Below, in pieces: positions 1 to 6,860 of a stretch of DNA of 8,211 nt; position 1 is the first letter of the stretch, and the number at the start of each line of letters is the position of its first letter. The notes beneath the pieces are model-generated. The model was given only the letters and a program-made list of their open reading frames with translations, ran no database searches and was not told the origin of the DNA. Origin of the DNA: DAOTVD01 sp034437075 (GTDB lineage: Bacteria; Chloroflexota; Anaerolineae; Aggregatilineales; J027); assembly GCA_034437075.1 (NCBI GenBank), contig DAOTVD010000389.1, positions 1 to 8,211 on the forward strand, written 5' to 3'. A program made the translations under genes and the position numbers.

Positions 1-1971
<1,971 letters not shown>

Positions 1972-1982
1972 AATTTATTTTG

Positions 1983-1990
1983 CCACCTTT
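1983..1990 (-). promoter_or_regulatory. Ribosome binding site of clpC
   Basis: Read on the minus strand, AAAGGTGG ends 11 bases before the ATG at 1971. It matches the anti-Shine-Dalgarno sequence well and fixes the clpC start; no comparable site precedes the second in-frame ATG at 1956. Confidence 0.7.
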
Positions 1991-2150
1991 CTCATGACTC
2001 GGCTGAAAGTTCTATTTCATCTCGGATGCTTTGACCCGGGATGTGCTGCCGGATTGGCCTGGTGGTTAGCGTGTTTCGGTAGGTCAATCCGCGTAACCTT
2101 AGCCCGGTTCGGCATCTGGTGTGCTGGTCATACACACAGTCGTTTACATG

Positions 2151-2180
2151 ATACTAAACCACGCGACGCAGGTATGCCAA
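2151..2180 (-). promoter_or_regulatory. Candidate sigma-70-type promoter for clpC
   Basis: On the minus strand, TTGGCA (2180-2175, 5 of 6 matches to TTGACA) and TAGTAT (2156-2151, 4 of 6 matches to TATAAT) are 18 bases apart. A transcript starting near 2144 would have a leader of about 170 bases before clpC. This is the best-looking pair in the gap, but such pairs occur by chance. Confidence 0.3.
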
Positions 2181-2285
2181 CACACTGCACGCAATCGCGT
2201 TACGCACAGCAGAATTGCTAGTACAAGGTTACCATAACTGCGAAAGATAGGAGAAACCATATGGCGATTTCTAGCACATTTCCAA

Positions 2286-2298
2286 CGCTACATTAGCG
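2286..2298. repeat. Short hairpin cgcta-cat-tagcg
   Basis: A perfect 5-bp stem with a 3-base loop, about 80-95 bases after the S1 stop codon. It is the last of three inverted repeats in tandem; read on the minus strand it is followed by TTGG rather than a T run. It is seen directly, but its function is unknown and a stem this short can occur by chance. Confidence 0.35.
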
Positions 2299-2319
2299 CC
2301 GTGCTCATCGGCCATGTGG

Positions 2320-2376
2320 CCCAGCGGATGTGCGCGCTGTGCCCAGGAGGCATATTCGCCAGGCACATCCGCTGGG
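2320..2376 (-). repeat. Perfect 14-bp inverted repeat after the S1 gene, possible transcript end or stabiliser
   Basis: The arms cccagcggatgtgc (2320-2333) and gcacatccgctggg (2363-2376) are perfectly complementary, with a 29-base loop. The outer arm starts 4 bases after the S1 stop codon. No run of T follows on the minus strand, so it is not a classical intrinsic terminator. The loop side contains tgtgcc 2338-2343, which could instead pair with ggcaca 2362-2367, overlapping one arm. Two smaller hairpins follow: ggcc-atgt-ggcc (2310-2321, touching this arm) and cgcta-cat-tagcg (2286-2298). A role in ending or protecting the S1 mRNA is inferred from position. Confidence 0.6.
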
Positions 2377-2380
2377 AGGA

Positions 2381-3904
2381 TTAGAGGTCTGGGTCCCAAG
2401 ATTCCCAATCTGACCCCATATATTGGGATGAGTTGACGCGCTTGAGGCTCAGGCCCAGGCGGCGGCGCTCGGCGTCGATCTTCAGCACGCGCAAGGTGAG
2501 TACATCGCCCACGGCCACCACATCGCGCGGGTGTTCCACGCGATATTCGGCCAATTCGCTGACATGGATGAGCCCTTCCACATTCGAACCATCCATCAGC
2601 ATGGCGAAGGCCCCAAAGCGGGTAAGCTTGGTGATTTTGCCTTGCACCAGTTGGTTTTCTTGGTATTGGCTGGCCACGGCTTGCCAAGGATCATCTTCCA
2701 GGCTTTTTAGGCTCAGGCCGATGCGCTTGCGGTCGGGGTCAATGCTAATGACTTTGACTTCGACTTCATCCCCGATGTTGAGCACTTCGCGCGGGTGGGT
2801 GACATGTTTCCACGAGAGTTCGGTGAGATGAATGAGCCCATCCGCGCCGCCCAAGTCCACAAAGGCGCCAAAGTCCGTCAGGCTGATGACTCGCCCGTTG
2901 TGCATTTCACCGATGCGCAGTTCTTCAATCAGCCGTTCTTTTTGCCGTTCGCGATTTTCACGCGCGGCGGCGCGTTCGCTCAGGATAAGGCGATTGCGCG
3001 CGCGGTTGACCTCTACGACCTTCACGATAATATCTTCGTTGAGCATTTCGCTCCAACGCTGGTCGGGGTTATCGCCATCGGCGCGGCCTTCGCGTTCCTG
3101 GCTAATCTGGCTGGCGGGGATGAAACCGCGCAACCGCCCGAAGCGCACAATGAGCCCGCCTTTGTTGTAGCCTGCGATCGTCCCTTCGTAGACGTCTTTG
3201 TCGTGCGCGTAGCGCTCGGCATCTTGCCAGTCTTGTTCTTCCAGGGCGCGGCTAATCGACAGGACGGGTTGGCCGTCTTCGTTTTTCGAGCGCAGGACGA
3301 ACACGGTCAGGGGGCTACCAGCGGCCAGGGTATCGCTTTGTTCGGCGGTGAGGTACTCCATCTCGCGCGGGGGCACCACGCCGATAATATCATCCCCCAA
3401 ATCGACTTGAATATCGTTGGGCGTTAGCGATACCACAACGCCATCCACCAGCGTGCCTTGCTTAGCGGTGAGTGGGTCGTCGGGATGCGGCGGGGTTTGG
3501 TCTGGCGCGTCTTCATCATCATCATATGCTTCGGCTGCGCCAGCTTCATCATCTTCAAAGTCGTCAGATGTTGCGTAGGCCGTCGCGCTGGTCTCGTCTG
3601 GGGATATTTCGGGGCTCGCATCGTCTTCGGCGTCAGAAGGCCGGGTGTCATCGGTTGGGCTGTCGGGTGTCGTAGTTGTATCGGTGGTAGTAGCGGAAGA
3701 AAGGGTATTTTGCTGAGCCATTGCTGGTTCATCGGAAGCGCCCTCCTGATCATCAGAATCAGCCGACGATACAGCGGCCTCGGCCTGTGTATCCTCGGGG
3801 GCAGTAGATTCCAGGGATGGGTTATCCTCTGGGATTTGCGGATTTTCCGGTGTCTCGTCGGAGTCCGGTCGAGTATCGTGCGGATCAGAATTCTGGAGCG
3901 CCAT
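2381..3904 (-). CDS. rpsA: Ribosomal protein S1 family protein, four S1 domains with acidic N-terminal extension
   Basis: S1 proteins bind single-stranded mRNA and, when ribosome-associated, help recruit it to the 30S subunit. The 507-residue product has four S1 (OB-fold) domains at about 148-220, 236-309, 332-400 and 417-488. Domains 3 and 4 carry the typical signatures (FGAFVDLGGADGLIHLTEL; FGAFAMLMDGSNVEGLIHVSEL). E. coli S1 has six domains; four is common elsewhere. Residues 1-145 are low complexity, rich in Asp, Glu, Ser, Thr and Pro with almost no Lys or Arg, and are presumably disordered. The protein ends in SDWESWDPDL. The start is set at ATG 3904-3902, with GGAGAA (3920-3915) as ribosome binding site. 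An in-frame GTG at 3922 overlaps that GGAG and has no site of its own, so a six-residue-longer product is unlikely. A TATAAT box lies 38 bases upstream. Whether this is the true ribosomal S1 or a paralogue cannot be decided from the window. Confidence 0.93.
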   Translation of the reverse strand: MALQNSDPHDTRPDSDETPENPQIPEDNPSLESTAPEDTQAEAAVSSADSDDQEGASDEPAMAQQNTLSSATTTDTTTTPDSPTDDTRPSDAEDDASPEISPDETSATAYATSDDFEDDEAGAAEAYDDDEDAPDQTPPHPDDPLTAKQGTLVDGVVVSLTPNDIQVDLGDDIIGVVPPREMEYLTAEQSDTLAAGSPLTVFVLRSKNEDGQPVLSISRALEEQDWQDAERYAHDKDVYEGTIAGYNKGGLIVRFGRLRGFIPASQISQEREGRADGDNPDQRWSEMLNEDIIVKVVEVNRARNRLILSERAAARENRERQKERLIEELRIGEMHNGRVISLTDFGAFVDLGGADGLIHLTELSWKHVTHPREVLNIGDEVEVKVISIDPDRKRIGLSLKSLEDDPWQAVASQYQENQLVQGKITKLTRFGAFAMLMDGSNVEGLIHVSELAEYRVEHPRDVVAVGDVLTLRVLKIDAERRRLGLSLKRVNSSQYMGSDWESWDPDL

Positions 3905-3914
3905 GCCTGTTTGT

Positions 3915-3920
3915 TTCTCC
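3915..3920 (-). promoter_or_regulatory. Ribosome binding site that decides the S1 start
   Basis: GGAGAA on the minus strand ends 10 bases before ATG 3904. The G of an in-frame GTG (3922-3920) is part of it, so initiation at that GTG would bury the site inside the coding region. Confidence 0.6.
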
Positions 3921-3942
3921 ACGATGCTGAGCAGTTTTCGAA

Positions 3943-3971
3943 ATTATACCGAATTCAGCCAGCCTCGCCAA
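3943..3971 (-). promoter_or_regulatory. Promoter of the S1 gene
   Basis: On the minus strand a perfect TATAAT (3948-3943) is preceded, with 17 bases between, by TTGGCG (3971-3966, 4 of 6 matches to TTGACA). Transcription would start near 3936, giving a leader of about 30 bases. The -35 hexamer lies within the loop of the inverted repeat at 3955-3986. Confidence 0.6.
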
Positions 3972-3986
3972 TTGGAAGCTGGCTGA
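3955..3986. repeat. Nested inverted repeat between peptidase and S1 genes
   Basis: Perfect 9-bp arms tcagccagc (3955-3963) and gctggctga (3978-3986) enclose 14 bases that contain the 8-bp palindrome ccaattgg (3968-3975). It lies 70 bases after the peptidase stop codon and covers the -35 box and spacer of the S1 promoter. It could be a weak terminator for the peptidase transcript (the minus-strand bases after it are AT-rich but lack a clean T run) or an operator for the S1 promoter. The sequence does not decide between these. Confidence 0.55.
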
Positions 3987-4055
3987 TCTATGGTACAAAA
4001 GTCTTGTTTATCTGACCAGACAGATTCGGTGTATTTGCCAAATCGGGCGTTTAGA

Positions 4056-5435
4056 TCAGAAAGGCAGGGTAAAGGTTGGGTCTATGGGGTTAAATCCGGC
4101 ATCCCGAATTTCGAAATGCAGGTGGTTTCCGCTAGAACGCCCCGTGCTGCCCATCGCGCCGATGACTTCCCCCGCGCCGACGGCCTGCCCACAAGTGACA
4201 TTGATGGCGTTTAAGTGCGCATACAGCGTATAGGTGCTGCCATGGCTGATGACAATGGCGTTACCATAGCCATATTCCGTCCAACCCGCGAAGCTGACCA
4301 CCCCCGCACCGGATGCTAGAATCGGCGTTCCTGCCGCACCTGCCAGATCGACACCCGTATGGGCTGGGGTAAAGCCCTGGGTGAAGGAATAGCGCCCGCC
4401 GACCGGGTTCACGGTCGGGAAACCGCCGCCGCCGCCGCCCGCATTGCAGCCCCACAGGCCGCCCCCCCCGCCGCTACTGGCCGTTGCGCCCGAGCCGGGT
4501 GGCGGCGACCAGACGTTGCAGTTGCCGCCGTCCCCACCCGGCACGACGATTTTCATGCCTTCTACCAAGACGGTTTCGGGGGTTTGGGTGCTCAGGTCAT
4601 TAAAGGGGCTGTCGATGATGGTATACGGATCGACGCCGGTGTCCGCCGCGATTTGTTCAATGCTGGTGTTGCGGGTTACCCGAAAGAGCACCCCATCCAC
4701 GGGCATAATATCTAGCACATTGCCGGGGCGCAGCGGGCTGACCCGATTGCGGGGGTTAGACCAGACTATAGAGCAAATATCCAGGTTGAAGCGCGCGGCC
4801 AATCCGGAGAGCGTGTCGCCGCGTTCGACTGTATACGGCACTACGTCTAGCCGACCTGTAGAGCCCGTGACCGTGAAAGCATTATCCTGGCGCAGCACGC
4901 TGGCCCCTTCGATGAGTGTGACCGGCACGACAGGCGTCAAAAGCGCGCTCCCGACCTCATCGGCAGCGGCGGTGGGCAGGGGCGTAATATCCACAATGAA
5001 GGGCTCGACTCGTTCATTGGGTCCATCCGGTTCATCCGGTTCATCCGGTTCGGTTGGGCTTTCTTCCGTCGGGATCGTGGTCGGTGGGATGGCTGTTTGG
5101 GTAGGCGGCGTGGTCGGTGTCGCTTGTTGGGCAATAATGGGGTCTTCGTTATCGTCGTTGGGCGTCTCGTCGCTGTTCATGAAGACCAACACGGTGATGA
5201 TGAGCGACACCACCAGCAAAACCCCCAACGTTAAGGTGATCAGAAAGCGCCCTTCGGTGTTGCCGCGCTGGGCCTGCACTGGGCGGGTATGGCCGTTAGC
5301 GTCTATGGCTTCGTGGGGGGCTGTGGATGAAGGGGCCGTGTCGTTGTCAGTATCCAGCGGCGGTTCTTCGGCAGCGAGGCGCCGGAACAACTCATCCGAA
5401 CGATCATTGTGGTCTGATGTATGTTTGTGGCTCAT
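4056..5435 (-). CDS. Membrane-anchored LysM / M23 family metallopeptidase
   Basis: A predicted zinc endopeptidase acting on peptidoglycan cross-links or stems outside the membrane. The 459 residues comprise: a polar cytoplasmic tail 1-63; one transmembrane helix about 64-86 (no signal-peptidase site seen, so anchored with N-terminus inside); a Thr/Pro/Glu-rich stalk 87-145 with a small EPD repeat; a LysM domain 200-245 (YTVERGDTLSGLAARF); a weaker second LysM-like unit about 248-298; a Gly-rich linker 312-340; and an M23 (LytM-like) domain 346-459. The zinc and catalytic residues of the family are present: H359 and D363 (HTGVD), H407 (YAHL), H438 and H440 (HLH), so it is probably active. Four cysteines (221, 306, 330, 415) all lie outside the membrane. 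The gene is divergent from the glycosyltransferase gene. The start ATG 5435 has only a poor ribosome binding site, but the tail plus helix arrangement supports it. The precise substrate bond is unknown. Confidence 0.93.
   Translation of the reverse strand: MSHKHTSDHNDRSDELFRRLAAEEPPLDTDNDTAPSSTAPHEAIDANGHTRPVQAQRGNTEGRFLITLTLGVLLVVSLIITVLVFMNSDETPNDDNEDPIIAQQATPTTPPTQTAIPPTTIPTEESPTEPDEPDEPDGPNERVEPFIVDITPLPTAAADEVGSALLTPVVPVTLIEGASVLRQDNAFTVTGSTGRLDVVPYTVERGDTLSGLAARFNLDICSIVWSNPRNRVSPLRPGNVLDIMPVDGVLFRVTRNTSIEQIAADTGVDPYTIIDSPFNDLSTQTPETVLVEGMKIVVPGGDGGNCNVWSPPPGSGATASSGGGGGLWGCNAGGGGGGFPTVNPVGGRYSFTQGFTPAHTGVDLAGAAGTPILASGAGVVSFAGWTEYGYGNAIVISHGSTYTLYAHLNAINVTCGQAVGAGEVIGAMGSTGRSSGNHLHFEIRDAGFNPIDPTFTLPF
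4423..4439. repeat. CCG triplet tract in the peptidase Gly linker
   Basis: More than five copies of ccg in a row (17 bases) encode the Gly run at residues 333-338 of the peptidase. Gain or loss of units would change linker length without shifting the frame. Confidence 0.7.
4462..4469. repeat. C8 homopolymer (G8 on the coding strand) in the peptidase gene
   Basis: Eight consecutive C on the plus strand fall in the Gly-rich linker at about residues 323-325, directly before the M23 catalytic domain. A single-base slip here would remove the catalytic domain from the frame. Confidence 0.8.
5022..5048. repeat. Three 9-bp tandem repeats in the peptidase stalk
   Basis: Units tccatccgg, ttcatccgg and ttcatccgg lie at 5022-5048, with a degenerate fourth after them. 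They encode the Glu-Pro-Asp repeats around residues 129-138. The unit length is a multiple of three, so copy-number change would keep the frame. Confidence 0.7.
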
Positions 5436-5624
5436 AGGATCAAGCTATCTTTTTCGACGTACTCGGTTTGAGATCGTATCATTAGTCTGCAATCTTATCA
5501 CAGGAAATCGGGCAGCACCCTACGTTTTCCTAGCGTTTTACCGGGGCTTGGTCTATGCTTGGGGGCATGATAGGCCGATGCTGCACCTACGCCCAAACCT
5601 GGCGCTAAGGCATTTCTGACCACC
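5436..5624. other. Divergent intergenic region, peptidase / glycosyltransferase
   Basis: A 189-base gap between two genes pointing away from each other, so promoters for both are expected. On the minus side there is a candidate extended -10 (5492-5500). On the plus side I found no convincing -35/-10 pair. A 6-bp inverted repeat, aggaaa 5502-5507 with tttcct 5526-5531, is present but weak. No gene is supported here. Confidence 0.5.
5492..5500 (-). promoter_or_regulatory. Candidate extended -10 promoter of the peptidase gene
   Basis: On the minus strand, TGATAAGAT is an extended -10 element (TGn followed by TAAGAT, 4 of 6 matches to TATAAT). No good -35 lies upstream. The implied leader would be about 50 bases. 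Confidence 0.22.
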
Positions 5625-6785
5625 ATGGATTTACTTTTCGTATCGGATGTTTTGCCCTATCCGCTCCGCGACCCGGCGCGCGTGTTATTGTATTACCTGG
5701 GGCGCGAATTGTACCAGCGGCGCCATGTCATCGACCTGGTGAGCTTTTACCACGACCCCGGCGAGATTGCCGACAGCCCCCGCTATGAGCAATTTTTCTT
5801 TTCGATGCACATGCTGCCGCGCCCGGCGTTTGATTGGCGCCTGTTGGAGCATCGCGCAGAACATGACCAATTGACCACGCGCAGCGCTGCCCAGATGATG
5901 TCGCCCGATATGTGGGGTGCCTTGCGCGATTTAGTCAGTACGAAGCGCTATAGCGCGGTGCAGTTGATCGGTAGCTGGCCACTGTACGATTACAGCCCTT
6001 TGTTACGCAACTTACCAACGCTGTTCACCGTGCGCCATATGCCAGAAGCGACCCAAACACCCCAAACCCGTAGCCAACGGCGGCGCCATGCCCTCTATAC
6101 GCAATACGAAAAGCACAGCCTGGGGCATTTTGGCGCCTTGGGCGCGCTAGAGAATGATGTGCAGGCGGCGCTCGTCGAACGTCAGGGCTTGGAAACGCGC
6201 CTGTTGCCCGTGGGCGTGGACGTTGATTATTATGTCGCGACTGGCTACGACCCCGACCCGCCCGCGTTGTGCTTTATGGGGGATTTCGCGCAGTCGCGCT
6301 GGCGCGTGGCGGCGCGCCTGATCTTTGACCAGATTCTGCCCGCTGTGCGCACCCAAATACCGGATGTGCGCTTTTATCTGGTGGGCAGCCATATCCCGGC
6401 GCGGTTACGGGCGTATGCCGCCGAGTCTGTGACCATCGTGCCCGATGCGCCCGATTGGCGCCCGTATCTCGAACTCAGTAGCGTATACGTGAACCCGATG
6501 CCGCCGCCGGGGGGTGGGCGGCATGCGATGCTGAAAGCCATGGCCATGCACAAGCCCGTCGTTACCACCCCCGCCAGCCTGAAAGGGTTGGCGCTGACGC
6601 CGCGCCGCGATGTGCTTGTGGCCGAGTCCCCCGCCGAATTCAGCCGCGCGATTGTCACCCTTTTGCGCGATGCAGGTTTGCGGCACCAATTGGCGACCCA
6701 TGCGCATGAACTCGTCCAGAAAGAATACGCCTGGCAGGCGGTCGCCAGGCAATATGAGGCCCTGTACCGGGCCATGGAAAAGTAA
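5625..6785 (+). CDS. GT-B fold glycosyltransferase, GT4-like
   Basis: A predicted cytoplasmic transferase of a sugar from a nucleotide-activated donor; donor and acceptor cannot be told. The 386 residues show the two-lobed GT-B pattern: an N-terminal Rossmann-like half beginning DLLFVSDVLPYPLRDPARV; the hinge LPVGVDVDYY (194-203) corresponding to the GT4 pattern nGvD; then LCFMGDF (215-221), FYLVGS (250-255) and the donor-side loop GGGRHAMLKAMAMHKPVV (296-313). The overall layout resembles the sugar transferases often found with exopolysaccharide or PEP-CTERM/XrtA genes. The loop normally reads LEAMAMG; here residue 304 is Lys (AAA at 6534-6536) instead of the Glu of the EX7E motif, and the first Glu is absent too. 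No signal peptide or membrane segment is seen. ATG 5625 is the only standard start after the in-frame stop TAG 5571-5573; its ribosome binding site is weak (AAGG about 15 bases upstream). Gene symbol left empty. Confidence 0.85.
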   Translation: MDLLFVSDVLPYPLRDPARVLLYYLGRELYQRRHVIDLVSFYHDPGEIADSPRYEQFFFSMHMLPRPAFDWRLLEHRAEHDQLTTRSAAQMMSPDMWGALRDLVSTKRYSAVQLIGSWPLYDYSPLLRNLPTLFTVRHMPEATQTPQTRSQRRRHALYTQYEKHSLGHFGALGALENDVQAALVERQGLETRLLPVGVDVDYYVATGYDPDPPALCFMGDFAQSRWRVAARLIFDQILPAVRTQIPDVRFYLVGSHIPARLRAYAAESVTIVPDAPDWRPYLELSSVYVNPMPPPGGGRHAMLKAMAMHKPVVTTPASLKGLALTPRRDVLVAESPAEFSRAIVTLLRDAGLRHQLATHAHELVQKEYAWQAVARQYEALYRAMEK

Positions 6786-6789
6786 TGGA

Positions 6790-6820
6790 ACCAATATAGG
6801 GCCAACGGCGCCAAATTGGT
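6790..6820. promoter_or_regulatory. Operator-like inverted repeat upstream of the MocR-type gene
   Basis: Arms accaat (6790-6795) and attggt (6815-6820) are perfect inverted copies 19 bases apart; the palindrome ggcgcc (6807-6812) and a repeated gccaa lie between them. The element sits 5 bases after the glycosyltransferase stop and 40 bases before the regulator start, a usual place for an autoregulatory site. No T run follows, so a terminator role is less likely. The function is inferred. Confidence 0.35.
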
Positions 6821-6860
6821 ATTGTGCCCTTGACTACTGTTCTGTTATCCTTTCAAAACT

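Larger units (their letters stand above)
1972..2380. other. Intergenic region between the S1 gene and clpC (409 bases)
   Basis: No supportable gene lies here on either strand. The part next to clpC (1972-2150) would be its leader if the candidate promoter at 2151-2180 is used. It contains a short inverted repeat, gtgtg 2119-2123 with cacac 2133-2137. The palindrome gcgt-t-acgc at 2197-2205 lies upstream of the candidate promoter. The part next to the S1 gene (2286-2376) holds three hairpin-forming repeats. I looked for HrcA/CIRCE (TTAGCACTC-N9-GAGTGCTAA) and for tandem CtsR heptamers (GGTCAAA). I found only one isolated GGTCAAA on the minus strand near 2032-2038, so heat-shock control by these regulators is not supported by the sequence. 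Confidence 0.6.

Noticed and set aside
2041..2110. A tRNA-like look on the minus strand (GCTAACCACCAGGCC and nearby stems)
   Set aside because: No T-loop GTTCRANTC and no consistent cloverleaf or acceptor stem could be built.
1994..2221. A 75-codon open frame on the plus strand in the clpC upstream region
   Set aside because: It has no ribosome binding site or recognisable domain, and it runs antisense to the presumed clpC leader and promoter.
2265..2300. ctagcacat near 2271, resembling half a CIRCE element
   Set aside because: It matches TTAGCACTC only partly, and no GAGTGCTAA arm follows at the right spacing.
3904..3922. A longer S1 protein starting at GTG 3922
   Set aside because: The GTG overlaps the GGAG ribosome binding site of ATG 3904 and has no site of its own.
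4444..5619. A 391-codon open frame on the plus strand, antisense to the peptidase gene and ending 6 bases before the glycosyltransferase
   Set aside because: It lies opposite a clearly recognisable LysM-M23 gene, its product is low-complexity Ser/Val/Gly-rich with no known domain, and the GC-rich codon pattern on the other strand explains the openness.
6830..6858. TTGACT at 6830-6835 as the -35 of a MocR promoter
   Set aside because: At the proper spacing the -10 would be TCAAAA, a poor match, and transcription would then start after the ATG at 6861.
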